In this document: one piece after another, positions 10,772-20,262 of the stretch
Position numbering within the stretch: the stretch's first letter is position 1
Layout: every line of letters begins with the position of its first letter
Source of the DNA: Alteromonadaceae bacterium M269
GTDB lineage: Bacteria; Pseudomonadota; Gammaproteobacteria; Enterobacterales; Alteromonadaceae
Length of the DNA: 64,000 nucleotides
Direction: 5' to 3'
Assembly: GCA_004353515.1 (NCBI GenBank)
Contig: SMNZ01000001.1
Location: 744,001 to 808,000 of the forward strand
Program-made: the position numbers and the translations under genes
The notes under the pieces: model-generated
Seen by the model: the letters and a program-made list of their open reading frames with translations, nothing else
Database searches by the model: none
What the model was told of the DNA's origin: nothing

Positions 10772-10793
10772 ACTATATAGACTTTAGTATAGT
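10772..10793. repeat. Inverted repeat ahead of the binding-protein gene
   Basis: ACTATA - 10 nt - TATAGT lies 12 bp before the start of the double binding-protein gene, in the 174-bp gap after DUF3820. The right arm could itself serve as a -10 element, so the repeat may be an operator. AT-rich arms make chance occurrence possible. Confidence 0.3.
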
Positions 10794-10805
10794 ACGGTTA
10801 AAAAA

Positions 10806-12695
10806 ATGCCTTTCCGCAAGGAAACACTAATCGCCTATTTTCGGGTATCCATTTTCTTTATAAGCTCAATTGCTTGCCTTACAACTCAAGTAAAGGCAGA
10901 TGAGCTTAATGTTGCATTTTTATCCGTAGGACCTGAGCAAACTAAACGCTTACAGCATTGGTTCAAGGAATTTGAACGCAAGTACCCCAACACGAAAATC
11001 AATCTACAAACATACGACGATGCCGTTTATAAAGAGCATGTTAGATCATGGCTCGAGAGTGAAGAGTTTGATGTTGTCTATGGACAAGCAGGATACAAGC
11101 TCATTCAGCTTATTGATTTGGGTTTGTTGACCCCGGTTTCTTCCATTATTGATAAATCGAAGCTGCAAGAAGTTATTCAACCAAGCGTTCTATCTCAAGT
11201 TAGAATTGATGAGTTTATTTATGGCTTGCCATTAGCTCACTACCCGTGGGGCTTCTACTATAATAAGACGATATTTTCAGAATATAACATTGCTCCTCCA
11301 ACAAGCTGGGATGATTTCGTTAATACCTTAGAAAAGTTGGAGAAAAACGGAGTAACTCCACTTGTTCAAGCTAATAAAGAAGGATGGGAACCACTCTTCT
11401 GGCTAGATATGTTAAGTCTTGCGACTGGTGGCGAAACATTACGCAAAAAACTCATCAAAAATGAAGCGCTTTTACCCTTTGAACAAGAAGCTATCACTCA
11501 TAAGTTTGCGGAAATAACAGCGCAAAATAGATTACTTAATCCCCAAAAAAGCTGGTCTTGGCAGGAAACAATCTCAGCAGTGAGCGAAGGCAATGCAGCA
11601 ATGACAGTCATGGGATCATTTGCTGAGCCTTTAATTCAAAACACCAACAACGATCGTATCGGATATTTCCCATTTCCAGGTAGCTTTGGTAAATCACTGG
11701 TTGCTCCTTTAGATTTATTTGTGATACCAACAGCGAGTACAAAAAAGGATGAAACAAAAAAATTACTGTCCTTTCTATTACAACCTGAGGTACTCAGTCA
11801 GCTAGCTTTCGACTTAGGTTGGTTTCCTGTGACGAAAACTCATTTGTCAGGACAAGCGCTGAATGAAAGGCAACAAAAATCGCTTGAATATCTATCCCAG
11901 ACACCCTTGCATGCTCATTATTTTGATCGAGAAGCTGATCCGGTTTACTCTCTTGAGCTCGGCGATAAATTAGCGGAAGCTATGGCGACACAAACGCCAC
12001 AAACAATTTTCACGATTAGTGAAGCACCAACCCTCCCTGAACCTAAAACCTCGGCCATATCCGACGACAAAACTATTCATATATCAGCCATTAAAGGACA
12101 TAAAGCCACGTTTCTTGCTTCCCAGTTGATGGCTAGAGTTTACCAAAGTGTCGGTTACGATATCGAAGTTAAGCGTTTCGATACATCAGAAGAAGCGATT
12201 AAAGCGCACGAGAAGGAAATGGATGCCGATCTTTTACGTGTCCAATATTTTGAGACAAAAAACCCCCTACTACGCCGTGTTCCAGAGCCGGTGATATCCG
12301 CTTGGATTTATATGGTGATGAACAAAAAGTATTGTGATGGCAGTAACGTGGACTACTCAGCGCTATCCAATGTCGCAGTAGGTTCCGATGCAGTTGCGTT
12401 TCAAGAGTGGGCGGAACAGGCCAATACAAAACTGACAATATTCCCAGACAACCACAAGATGTGGCGTGCGTTTAAAAATGATGAAATAAAAGCGCTGCTT
12501 GTTTTCGAACCTGATTTGATTGAGCATAAAGATACGGTTGAGCAACACTGCCGTTCCAGAGTTTCAAGAACAGACTTTTTCCACTATGTGAATCAACGTC
12601 ATGAAGATTTAATCCCTTTATTGGATAGTGAAATTAAGAAGCTAAAACAGCGTGACGAGTATAGAGAAATCATTAGACGTTTTGGTGTTAGATAA
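10806..12695 (+). CDS. Tandem periplasmic solute-binding domain protein
   Basis: A 629-residue protein with a signal peptide (hydrophobic stretch about 13-30, then KADELNV). Residues about 32-390 resemble family 1 (maltose/sugar-type) extracellular binding proteins, including NVAFLSVGPEQ, GLPLAHYPWGFYYNKTIF and a W-rich ligand region. Residues about 415-629 begin again with a beta-strand (TIHISAIKG) and resemble a family 3-type binding domain, ending DEYREIIRRFG. No permease or ATPase genes adjoin, and I see no membrane segment after the signal peptide. It could scavenge or sense a ligand; the ligand is unknown. The single-gene context and double domain are unusual. Confidence 0.7.
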   Translation: MPFRKETLIAYFRVSIFFISSIACLTTQVKADELNVAFLSVGPEQTKRLQHWFKEFERKYPNTKINLQTYDDAVYKEHVRSWLESEEFDVVYGQAGYKLIQLIDLGLLTPVSSIIDKSKLQEVIQPSVLSQVRIDEFIYGLPLAHYPWGFYYNKTIFSEYNIAPPTSWDDFVNTLEKLEKNGVTPLVQANKEGWEPLFWLDMLSLATGGETLRKKLIKNEALLPFEQEAITHKFAEITAQNRLLNPQKSWSWQETISAVSEGNAAMTVMGSFAEPLIQNTNNDRIGYFPFPGSFGKSLVAPLDLFVIPTASTKKDETKKLLSFLLQPEVLSQLAFDLGWFPVTKTHLSGQALNERQQKSLEYLSQTPLHAHYFDREADPVYSLELGDKLAEAMATQTPQTIFTISEAPTLPEPKTSAISDDKTIHISAIKGHKATFLASQLMARVYQSVGYDIEVKRFDTSEEAIKAHEKEMDADLLRVQYFETKNPLLRRVPEPVISAWIYMVMNKKYCDGSNVDYSALSNVAVGSDAVAFQEWAEQANTKLTIFPDNHKMWRAFKNDEIKALLVFEPDLIEHKDTVEQHCRSRVSRTDFFHYVNQRHEDLIPLLDSEIKKLKQRDEYREIIRRFGVR

Positions 12696-12733
12696 TAAAA
12701 CCGAAAACAGTGAATAATTTTCCGCTTAAGCAA

Positions 12734-12762
12734 TTGACTTCAGGTAAAGAAAACAATACATT
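12734..12762 (+). promoter_or_regulatory. Possible pheA promoter
   Basis: TTGACT, 17-bp spacer, TACATT. It is the best match in the gap 12696-12882. The predicted start would fall almost on the leader-peptide ATG, leaving little room for a ribosome site, so a promoter slightly further upstream remains possible. Confidence 0.4.
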
Positions 12763-12768
12763 CGATTC

Positions 12769-12813
12769 ATGAAAATTATTCTCGTAAACATTGACTTTTT
12801 TACTTCGCGTTGA
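12769..12813 (+). CDS. pheL: PheL-like leader peptide
   Basis: A 14-codon frame MKIILVNIDFFTSR. Its two Phe codons (12796-12801) abut the first arm of the downstream attenuator structure and its stop (12811-12813) lies between the first and second arms. That geometry is what Phe attenuation needs: stalling at Phe codons frees arm 2, normal termination covers it. It has fewer Phe codons than the E. coli leader and only a weak ribosome site, so the call rests on position and structure. Confidence 0.65.
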   Translation: MKIILVNIDFFTSR

Positions 12814-12867
12814 ATTGCGAGGTTTAGTTGTGAATGCTTGTAAAACCTCCTCAACGGAGGTTTTTTT
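12803..12867 (+). promoter_or_regulatory. Phenylalanine attenuator upstream of pheA
   Basis: Three mutually exclusive pairings are visible. Arm 1:2 is CTTCGC (12803-12808) with GCGAGG (12817-12822). The antiterminator is GAGGTTT (12819-12825) with AAACCTC (12843-12849). The terminator is AAACCTCC (12843-12850) with GGAGGTTT (12856-12863), followed by a T run to 12867. With the Phe-containing leader this forms a classical translation-coupled attenuator controlling pheA. Confidence 0.8.
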
Positions 12868-12882
12868 ATTTAAGGATGTGCA

Positions 12883-14067
12883 GTGACTAATATTGAGTTA
12901 GAGAAAATACGTGAAACGATCAGTCGTTTAGATAAAGAGTTGCTCGATATCCTTACGGAAAGACAGCAATGTACCAACCAGGTAGCAGAGGCGAAAATCA
13001 AAGCCCAAATTCCTGTTCGTGACCAAAACCGTGAAGAGCAGCTACTAGTTAAGTTGATAAAACAAGGACAAGAAAAAGGCTTAGATGCCCATTTCATTAC
13101 TAAGCTCTTCCATGTCATTATTGAAGAGTCAGTACTGAATCAACAAGCAATGCTAGCTCAACGCGCTAACCCTACCGCTTCAGATCCTTTATATCGCGTT
13201 GCATTCCTTGGAGATCGCGGTTCTTACAGCTACTTAGCAACGCAAAAATACTTCACGAGACGCACTTCACAGATCCATGAAATTGGCTGCCAAAGTTTTA
13301 ACGAAATCATTGATAAAGTGGAAACAGATCAAGCCGATTATGCGGTGCTTCCGATTGAAAACACGAGCTCTGGAAGTATTAATGAAGTATTCGATCTGCT
13401 TCAACACACACATTTAAGTATTGTTGGTGAGTTAACCCACCCCGTTGAACATGCATTACTCGTTTCTGGCAAAACCGAGTTAAGCCAAATTAAAGTTATT
13501 TACGCACACCCTCAGGTTTTCTCTCAATGCAGTCACTTCTTAGCGGAACTTGGTGACGTTGAAGTTAAGCCTTGCGACAGTACTTCATCTGCTATGTTAC
13601 ATGTGAGTGAAGCTAAACAAACACATATTGCAGCAATCGGTAGTGCTGCTGGCGGCAGACTCTATGGATTACAAGAACTAAGAAGCAACTTGGCGAATCA
13701 AAAAGAAAACCATAGTCGATTCATTGTCGTTGCTCGAAATGCCGTTGTTGTGCCTCTGCAAATCCCGGCCAAAACAACATTAGTCATGTCTACAATGCAG
13801 ACACCAGGTGCACTGGTTGATGCTCTGATGGTACTTAAAAATAATGACATCAACATGACTAAACTAGAATCCCGTCCTGTCAATGGTAACCCTTGGGAAG
13901 AGATGTTCTATCTTGATGTTATTGGGAATATTGAAGACGGTCCGATGCAGAATGCATTGCAGCAACTTAAAGGAATGACAAGACAGTGTAAAGTTTTGGG
14001 ATGTTACCCTACAGAGGAAGTAGTTCCTACACAGGTAGCTGCAGCGAAAGCGTTACAGACCTTATAA
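12883..14067 (+). CDS. pheA: Bifunctional chorismate mutase/prephenate dehydratase (P-protein)
   Basis: A 394-residue P-protein. Residues about 1-90 are an AroQ-type mutase (IRETISRLDKELLDILTERQ and VRDQNREEQLL). Residues about 105-285 are the dehydratase, with FLGDRGSYSYLA and the active-site block PIENTSSGSINEV. An ACT domain follows with KLESRPVNGNPWEEMFYLD, the Phe-binding ESRP motif. It converts chorismate to phenylpyruvate and should be feedback inhibited by Phe. Translation starts at a GTG preceded by AAGGA, 16 bp after the attenuator T run. It is convergent with tyrA. Confidence 0.95.
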   Translation: MTNIELEKIRETISRLDKELLDILTERQQCTNQVAEAKIKAQIPVRDQNREEQLLVKLIKQGQEKGLDAHFITKLFHVIIEESVLNQQAMLAQRANPTASDPLYRVAFLGDRGSYSYLATQKYFTRRTSQIHEIGCQSFNEIIDKVETDQADYAVLPIENTSSGSINEVFDLLQHTHLSIVGELTHPVEHALLVSGKTELSQIKVIYAHPQVFSQCSHFLAELGDVEVKPCDSTSSAMLHVSEAKQTHIAAIGSAAGGRLYGLQELRSNLANQKENHSRFIVVARNAVVVPLQIPAKTTLVMSTMQTPGALVDALMVLKNNDINMTKLESRPVNGNPWEEMFYLDVIGNIEDGPMQNALQQLKGMTRQCKVLGCYPTEEVVPTQVAAAKALQTL

Positions 14068-14169
14068 ATATACCATTCAGCAGTAATAACATTGAATTAA
14101 CTCAACTATCCGTTAAGAAAGCGGAAGTTGAGCTAATGCTTACAGGGTTAAAAGTTAAAATGCCCGGGT

Positions 14170-15312
14170 TTAGCCCAAGTGTCTGTCATCATCCACTTTT
14201 TGTAAGAGCTTTTTACTTTCCAACAAACTTTGTTTTGCAAATGGGCCAAACCAGCTGCCTATCATAAGGAACTGTTTGATGAATCCGGATTTGTCGCCTG
14301 ATTCTAATAGGTTAAGTGCTTTATCGAATTCATCTCTGAATCGATGTAAGAGCCCCACACTGTCTTTGTTACCGAAAATAATTTCTGCATACAGAGATGG
14401 ATCCTGAGCAAACAATCGACCAACCATATTAAGTTCAAGTCGATAAATAGGTGAACTCAACTTAATCAATTGTTCGAGATCGGGGTTTTCACCCGCCAAG
14501 TGTGCGCCAAACACGAAAGTCGTAAAATGTCGCATAACCTGTATGAAAGCCATAGCGTCATCATGAGCTTGCGCATCACTTTCATTGAGTACAGCACCCC
14601 AGGTTTTTATTTGCTTTAAAAGCCAATCATATTTCTCTTCATGACGGCCGTGACAAACAACAACAACCTGTTTCACCAAACTTGAAACATCAGGACCAAA
14701 CATAGGGTGCAGGCCAACAACAGGCCCTTTATGAGCAGCCATCATTGCATTTAACGGTTTATGCTTAACACTAGTGATATCAGCCAACACACAATCGTCA
14801 GGAAGCTGTTTCAACTGGCTAATCACATGTTCGGTGATTTTAATCGGCACAGCAACTAATACTAAGCCTGCATTGGCGAAGATTTCGGGTGCTCTTTCCC
14901 AATCGTTTTTCTCAATAACTTCAACGAAATAGTCACTTCGTTCAAACATATCAACAAAAACGCGGCCTAGTGCCCCTTCGCCACCGATAACAACAACTTT
15001 TTTAATGTCGTCACTCTGTTTCTTGTAGATAACATGCTGAGTCTGATAAGACTCTCGCATGATCCTACGTAATAAATCCTCAACGAGAACGGGAGAAACA
15101 CCCATACTCGAAGCTTGTTCTCTGCGCTTAGCTATTAGCTCTGCTTCGCGTTCAGGTACGTAAATAGGCATACCTGTTTTGCTTTTATGTGCGCCGACTT
15201 GTTTTGTACATTTCGCACGCTTAGCCAAAAGCTCAACTAATTGACTATCAATCTCGTCAATTTGGATGCGCAGTTGGCCTAGGTCATTGTCTTTTCTTGA
15301 TTTTTCGTTCAT
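14170..15312 (-). CDS. tyrA: Bifunctional chorismate mutase/prephenate dehydrogenase (T-protein)
   Basis: A 380-residue protein. The N-terminal mutase (about 10-95) shows [20 protein letters not shown] and [14 protein letters not shown]. The dehydrogenase domain begins [14 protein letters not shown] and includes LHPMFGPDV with the conserved His. It makes 4-hydroxyphenylpyruvate for tyrosine. The start codon overlaps the aroF stop by 4 bp, so the genes are translationally coupled. The 102-bp gap to pheA contains no convincing terminator hairpin. Confidence 0.95.
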   Translation of the reverse strand: MNEKSRKDNDLGQLRIQIDEIDSQLVELLAKRAKCTKQVGAHKSKTGMPIYVPEREAELIAKRREQASSMGVSPVLVEDLLRRIMRESYQTQHVIYKKQSDDIKKVVVIGGEGALGRVFVDMFERSDYFVEVIEKNDWERAPEIFANAGLVLVAVPIKITEHVISQLKQLPDDCVLADITSVKHKPLNAMMAAHKGPVVGLHPMFGPDVSSLVKQVVVVCHGRHEEKYDWLLKQIKTWGAVLNESDAQAHDDAMAFIQVMRHFTTFVFGAHLAGENPDLEQLIKLSSPIYRLELNMVGRLFAQDPSLYAEIIFGNKDSVGLLHRFRDEFDKALNLLESGDKSGFIKQFLMIGSWFGPFAKQSLLESKKLLQKVDDDRHLG

Positions 15313-16406
15313 TCACTTGCTTCGTCTTGCATACGATTAAGTCGCAGAGGCAGTACGGTTATCAATTTATCTCGAGTAAGATTCAATAATTCTTCTGTCA
15401 TTTCCCAGTCAATGCAGCCATCAGTGATTGATACACCGTATTCCAGTTCAGACATTTGCTTACCATCACTGCTTTGATTGCCTGCGTTAAGATGGCTTTC
15501 AAGCATCAACCCTATAATAGACTCATTACCTTCTAAAATCTGGTTTACAACATTTTGCGCAACCAAAGGTTGGCGTCTATAGTCTTTACTCGAGTTAGCA
15601 TGGCTACAGTCAACGACTAATCCAGCACTTAACCCGTGCTTTTCAAGTTCCGTTTCGCAGTCCGAGACACAAACTGAATCGTAGTTAGGCTGTTTACCAC
15701 CACGAAGGATGATATGCCCATCGGGGTTACCTTGCGTTTGTATAATGGCGACCTGCCCTTTTTTATTGATACCCATGAAGCTATGTGCGTTAGCTGCAGA
15801 TTTTAAAGCATTAATAGCGATATCTAAGCTGCCATCAGTACCATTTTTAAATCCAACGGGCATTGACAAGCCACTCGCCATCTCACGGTGAGTCTGTGAT
15901 TCAGATGTACGCGCACCAATTGCAGCCCAGCTGAACAGCTCGCCAAGATATTGAGGGCTTATTGGATCTAAGGCTTCAGTCGCAACAGGAAGCTCCAATT
16001 CCGCTAACCATATTAACAGCTCACGCGCTTTTCTTAAGCCTGCTTCGATATCAAAGGTACCATCCATATGCGGATCGTTAATTAACCCTTTCCATCCAAT
16101 TGTGGTTCGCGGTTTTTCAAAATAAACACGCATCACGATATACAGCGTATCTTTGTATGACTCATGCAATTCTTTAAGCTTCAAAGCATATTCTTTGGCA
16201 GCTTCGACATCGTGAATGGAACATGGACCACTCACAACAAGCAATCTATGATCTTTCCTATGGACAATATCAGCAATAGTCTTTCTTGCAGTCTCTATTT
16301 CTCTGAGTGCGTGTTCGCTGATAGGAATCTCTTTTTGTAATTGTTCGGGTGTTATTAAGACGTTCTCTGACGAAACATGAACGTTATTGATTGAGTCGCG
16401 TAACAT
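15309..16406 (-). CDS. aroF: 3-deoxy-7-phosphoheptulonate synthase (class I DAHP synthase)
   Basis: A 365-residue class I DAHP synthase catalysing phosphoenolpyruvate plus erythrose-4-phosphate condensation, the entry to the shikimate pathway. Motifs include [25 protein letters not shown], and [10 protein letters not shown] with a metal-binding region. It leads the aroF-tyrA operon behind a perfect TyrR box, which argues for the Tyr-sensitive isozyme. That assignment is by context; feedback specificity cannot be read from sequence by eye. Confidence 0.93.
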   Translation of the reverse strand: MLRDSINNVHVSSENVLITPEQLQKEIPISEHALREIETARKTIADIVHRKDHRLLVVSGPCSIHDVEAAKEYALKLKELHESYKDTLYIVMRVYFEKPRTTIGWKGLINDPHMDGTFDIEAGLRKARELLIWLAELELPVATEALDPISPQYLGELFSWAAIGARTSESQTHREMASGLSMPVGFKNGTDGSLDIAINALKSAANAHSFMGINKKGQVAIIQTQGNPDGHIILRGGKQPNYDSVCVSDCETELEKHGLSAGLVVDCSHANSSKDYRRQPLVAQNVVNQILEGNESIIGLMLESHLNAGNQSSDGKQMSELEYGVSITDGCIDWEMTEELLNLTRDKLITVLPLRLNRMQDEASE

Positions 16407-16515
16407 GGCGTAAATACCTAAAATAAAGTCAATATAAATAAGATAGTAATTAAGAAGAGACAGTCTGACGTACTAACAACGAGCGTTGCTAAATGGCTGG
16501 GACTCCACCCTTGAA

Positions 16516-16533
16516 TGTAAATCTTTATTTACA
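16516..16533. promoter_or_regulatory. Strong TyrR box upstream of aroF-tyrA
   Basis: TGTAAA-TCTTTA-TTTACA is an exact match to the TyrR consensus TGTAAA-N6-TTTACA. It lies 110 bp upstream of the aroF start in the gap 16407-16884. That gap also holds the palindrome TATACATGTATA (16541-16552) and must contain the promoters for aroF and for the EAL gene. I see no credible gene in the gap and no unambiguous -35/-10 pair. Confidence 0.85.
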
Positions 16534-16884
16534 CATAGCTTATACATGTATAAAAAGTGTGGTTGACTTTTTAACAGCACAAAGAATCGATATCAAGCGT
16601 TTTTTCATACTTTGTGGCTATGCAGGATATTTCATGCAAAAAGTGCACACTAAACCATCAATCATATTGAAATTAATACGAATTTTGTCAGTATTGTGTA
16701 AAAGTTGAGATTCTTTCGTCCAGTTACCGTTCTACTATGGATAAGATTACAACGTTATTTTGGCAACGAAACACAACATAATAACGGAAAATTTGATGTA
16801 CACTACCGCACATCAAGTTTATATATGCTGCGTTAACAAGCAGGAAGTGCTGAGCACAATATTAAAGGCCATTTTGAAAACTCA

Positions 16885-19140
16885 ATGAAAATTATTAAGA
16901 GTCGCTACAATCAAAGAATCAATGTGATCTTTGCATTAACCTTAGTTATTGGAGTCGTGTTTAGCAGCTTAGTCTATTGGAGAGGTGTCGAAGTCTCCAG
17001 CATGACTAATGAGTTGATTACCGAAGAAATCCCTAATTATGAGTTACTTCGTTCTTTAGCTAACAATATGACCGAGCAAGAACGGATACTCTACGAATAC
17101 TATGCAGATGACGAAACAGAAAGACTCGACGAATTTCAGGATATGGTCTTAGCCACCAACGAGCTTATTGAGCGTCTAGTTCGCGAATTTGGCGATATCC
17201 AGCCGTTAATGAAAACGCAAGAAGCTTCCAATAGCATTAATGAGATTGGGTTAGAATTTGGTGAAAACATGGCCAAAAACCCAACCGACTGGCCTCTTGC
17301 TCGTGTTCAATTAAAAGAAATCACTCGAATTCGTGAAGAGGCCTTACCGCAAATTGGTCTTTTGCTGGCTATTACTGGTGACTCTGTACTTAAATCGGAA
17401 AACTTAATACTTAACGATTTGGAGCAAGTACGCTTTTTCGTTATTGGGTACGGAGTACTAACACTGATTATTGCCTACATAGTAGCTAAAGCATTCAAAG
17501 CTTATCTATCAAGCTCTGCAACCAGCCAACGACTCGCTTTGTTCCCTATGCGAAACCCTAACCCTGTTATTAGTATTGATAACAAGAACAGTGTGACATA
17601 CAGAAACCCTGCATCTGATAAGCTTTTAACAAGGCTTGAGATGTCTTTGGAACAAGTTAGTGAACTGTTGGCACCGGATTTAAAAGAATATCAAATAAAC
17701 GTTCTTTCTAGCGAGAATAAAACTTCGGAATCCTTTCAGTTTAAAATTAAGGCATTCGAGTTTGAATGTGAATTGCATTGGCATGAAGACCAACAACAAT
17801 GGGATTTACACCTAACTGATATCACGGACCGTAAGAAAGCAGAATATGAATTGAACTTCCTTGCATTTCATAACCCAGAAACTGAACTCAGAAACCAATA
17901 TCAGTTAGCGAGGGACGTTGATGAATTATATGCAAGCGATACTAATTTTACTTTAGGGCTATTTGAAATCCGTTCCTTTAGTCAACTGATTGCTGGACGT
18001 GGAATAGATACCGCAACACAAGTCACCAAAGAAGTGTCTAAGTCACTTGAGCAAATCACCATGGCTATGTGCCCGAATGATTGCTGTATCTACCACATAG
18101 GCGAGAAGAGCTTTGCTTTCTTAACGACGATTTATCTGAACAATGAGAGTATTCATAGGCTCGTTGCCGATATGAATAAGAAAATCGCAGGAACTGCATT
18201 TTCTTGTCAGTCTCAGGTACAACTTGATTACGGCTTTAGCTTAGCGCCAGAACATGGTTCAAGCTACACCGATATCCTTAAGAATGCGAGAACAGCATTA
18301 GATACCTCAGCCAGAAACGACGACATTGAACAAATTCTTTTTAATCCTGAATTAGGCGCTCGATTGGAGTATGAACAACAGCTTATTTCGGATATGCGCG
18401 AAGCCATAGAGGAAGAGGGTTTTGAGCTTTATTTTCAACCGCAGCTTTCGCTTAAATCGAAAAAGATTATCGGAGCTGAAGTTCTTATTCGTTGGAACAA
18501 TAAAGGAAAATGGATATCTCCTGGAGAGTTTATTCCGTTAGCAGAAAGCTCAGGTTTAATTGTTAAACTCGGTGATTGGATTTTACGTACGGCATGTATC
18601 AAGGCTCTTAAATTGATTGAAGCTGGCCTTGAAGATTTAGTCGTAGCGGTCAATATCTCACCTAAACAGTTCGGTCGCAGTGACTTTCTCGACAAAGTAC
18701 GCACTGTGCTAGAAGAAACTGGCCTCCCCCCTCGTAACTTAGAGTTAGAGATTACCGAAGGCGTTATCATTTACAACGAAGAAGAAACCATAGAGACCTT
18801 AACATCGCTTAAGAACTTAGGTGTTATGCTTGCCATCGATGACTTTGGCACAGGTTATTCTTCTCTTAGCTATTTGAAAAAGTTTGATATAGATAAACTC
18901 AAAATTGATCAATCTTTTGTTAGACATATTCAAACCGAGCAAGCTGATGAGTCTATTGTTAGAACTATTATCGATCTCGGGAGAAACTTACACCTAAAAC
19001 TCATTGCCGAAGGCGTGGAAGAGATTGAGCAGCTTGAAATTCTAAAATCCCTCGGGTGTGATGAGATTCAGGGTTATTTCTTTAGTAAGCCGCTTCCAGA
19101 AAATGCTTTTGTCGACTTTGTGAGTGATCATAAAGAGTAA
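16885..19140 (+). CDS. Membrane c-di-GMP phosphodiesterase with degenerate GGDEF (PAS-GGDEF-EAL)
   Basis: A 751-residue protein. Helices at about 13-33 and 185-205 bracket a periplasmic sensor region. A PAS-like segment (about 215-320) ends DLHLTDITDRKKAEYEL. The GGDEF domain has GEKSF near residue 407 in place of GGDEF and is probably not a cyclase. The EAL domain keeps AEVLIRW near 531, ITEGVI, DDFGTGYSSLSYLKKF near 651 and AEGVE near 707, so it should hydrolyse c-di-GMP. It stands alone between the aro and dnaJ-like genes. The signal it senses is unknown. Confidence 0.88.
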   Translation: MKIIKSRYNQRINVIFALTLVIGVVFSSLVYWRGVEVSSMTNELITEEIPNYELLRSLANNMTEQERILYEYYADDETERLDEFQDMVLATNELIERLVREFGDIQPLMKTQEASNSINEIGLEFGENMAKNPTDWPLARVQLKEITRIREEALPQIGLLLAITGDSVLKSENLILNDLEQVRFFVIGYGVLTLIIAYIVAKAFKAYLSSSATSQRLALFPMRNPNPVISIDNKNSVTYRNPASDKLLTRLEMSLEQVSELLAPDLKEYQINVLSSENKTSESFQFKIKAFEFECELHWHEDQQQWDLHLTDITDRKKAEYELNFLAFHNPETELRNQYQLARDVDELYASDTNFTLGLFEIRSFSQLIAGRGIDTATQVTKEVSKSLEQITMAMCPNDCCIYHIGEKSFAFLTTIYLNNESIHRLVADMNKKIAGTAFSCQSQVQLDYGFSLAPEHGSSYTDILKNARTALDTSARNDDIEQILFNPELGARLEYEQQLISDMREAIEEEGFELYFQPQLSLKSKKIIGAEVLIRWNNKGKWISPGEFIPLAESSGLIVKLGDWILRTACIKALKLIEAGLEDLVVAVNISPKQFGRSDFLDKVRTVLEETGLPPRNLELEITEGVIIYNEEETIETLTSLKNLGVMLAIDDFGTGYSSLSYLKKFDIDKLKIDQSFVRHIQTEQADESIVRTIIDLGRNLHLKLIAEGVEEIEQLEILKSLGCDEIQGYFFSKPLPENAFVDFVSDHKE

Positions 19141-19166
19141 GCTTTGAAACTACCTCAACGAGAAAT

Positions 19167-19787
19167 CTAGCCTCTTCGGACTTCACTGAGTAAGATTTGG
19201 TAAGCATGGGTTAGCTGTTGAGTATATTCCTTACCTCCCCCCTTATCAGGGTGATGATTGTGCATAAGCTGATGATAGCGGCGCTTTATCAGCTTATGCT
19301 CGGAAGTACCTTTATCAAGCTCCAATAGACCCCAAGCACGTTCGACTTCATCTTGGCTATACTTTGTTTGTTGTAATGTAAACGTATCCCAGAATGAATC
19401 AATCAGGTTATCAACATCTTCTAATGTAGTATCTTGATAATTAGACCAGTCCATATAGTAGTCATAGAGCTTATGATCAGCTTCATCCGCAATTCCATAG
19501 CCATCATGCCACTCGTTAAGTGTGATCTGAGTCGCAATAATATCTAGCTGTGCAATCTGATTTTCCCGATAAAATTTTTGCAAACGATACAGTGCATTGA
19601 ACACTACAAAATGTGCTCTAAACATCAAGAGGTTGTCTGAGAATAGAGAAGATGGGAAGAGAGAAAAAGGCTCTGATGAGAGTTTAGTTAGCAGCGAATA
19701 TTCATTAATACGATTTGACGACTCTTGTAATATTGAGGCTATTGCGGCATCGAGAATGTCTCTCCATTCCGAGTTTTCTGCATACAT
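19167..19787 (-). CDS. DnaJ-related protein with C-terminal J domain
   Basis: About 206 residues. The C terminus is a J domain (RRYHQLMHNHHPDKGGG, with the HPD tripeptide that stimulates Hsp70 ATPase). The N-terminal part (EWRDILDAAIASILQES, INEYSLLTKL) matches the DNAJ-related N-terminal family found in gammaproteobacteria. The frame opens at 19856, but that ATG lies in the rpsO terminator hairpin, so I choose the ATG at 19787, just before the family's usual beginning. No strong ribosome site is visible. Its client is unknown. Confidence 0.8.
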   Translation of the reverse strand: MYAENSEWRDILDAAIASILQESSNRINEYSLLTKLSSEPFSLFPSSLFSDNLLMFRAHFVVFNALYRLQKFYRENQIAQLDIIATQITLNEWHDGYGIADEADHKLYDYYMDWSNYQDTTLEDVDNLIDSFWDTFTLQQTKYSQDEVERAWGLLELDKGTSEHKLIKRRYHQLMHNHHPDKGGGKEYTQQLTHAYQILLSEVRRG

Positions 19788-19845
19788 ATAAGTTGGTAAT
19801 AAACTCGCGTGATAAGTTAAATATACTTTAGCACAGCCTAAAACG

Positions 19846-19870
19846 AAAAAAGGCACTCTATGAGTGCCTT
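19846..19870 (-). terminator. Intrinsic terminator after rpsO
   Basis: Leftward stem AGGCACTC / GAGTGCCT with a 3-nt loop and a run of T, 25 bp after the rpsO stop. It ends the rpsO transcript before the DnaJ-related gene. The other side also has TCTTTT, so some bidirectional action is possible. Confidence 0.85.
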
Positions 19871-19894
19871 TCTTTTAACGCTTTTAGCGAGCGA

Positions 19895-20164
19895 TTATCT
19901 ACGTAAGCCTAGACGCTTAATTAGATCTTGGTAGCTCTCAACATTCTTGCCTTTCAAGTAGTCAAGAAGCTTACGACGTTGGCTAACCATACGTAGCAAA
20001 CCACGACGAGAGTGGTGATCTTTCTTATGATCAGCAAAGTGGCTTTGAAGCTTGTTAATGTTGTGCGTTAACAAAGCGATTTGAACTTGTGAAGAACCAG
20101 TATCGCCTTCTTTAATCGCATAATCAGCGATGATTTGTGCAGTTTCTGCTTTACTTAGTGACAT
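19895..20164 (-). CDS. rpsO: 30S ribosomal protein S15
   Basis: An 89-residue S15 of standard length. Hallmarks are [32 protein letters not shown] and the ending [19 protein letters not shown]. It binds 16S rRNA at the central-domain junction during small-subunit assembly. It has an AGGAGA ribosome site and its own promoter. In many gammaproteobacteria pnp follows rpsO; here it does not. Confidence 0.98.
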   Translation of the reverse strand: MSLSKAETAQIIADYAIKEGDTGSSQVQIALLTHNINKLQSHFADHKKDHHSRRGLLRMVSQRRKLLDYLKGKNVESYQDLIKRLGLRR

Positions 20165-20227
20165 TTCTTTCTCCTAATAAATAAAGGCTTGCCGATCACT
20201 AATTCAGCTAAGCCGGAAAGGACGCGT

Positions 20228-20255
20228 ATTATAGCGGGGCTGAGCCCAATCGCAA
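20228..20255 (-). promoter_or_regulatory. rpsO promoter
   Basis: On the leftward strand TTGCGA, 16-bp spacer, TATAAT. The spacer contains the small dyad GGGCTCAGCCC. It sits in the 98-bp gap between truB and rpsO and would start transcription about 70 nt before rpsO, leaving room for the autoregulatory leader known in S15 mRNAs. Confidence 0.8.
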
Positions 20256-20262
20256 GTAAATT

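Noticed and set aside
14068-14169. Terminator between the convergent pheA and tyrA genes
   Set aside because: The GC-rich CCCGGG region forms only a weak stem and no T run is correctly placed on either strand.
16493-16708. 71-codon rightward frame in the aroF upstream gap
   Set aside because: It overlaps the TyrR box, has no good ribosome site and looks like random hydrophobic sequence.
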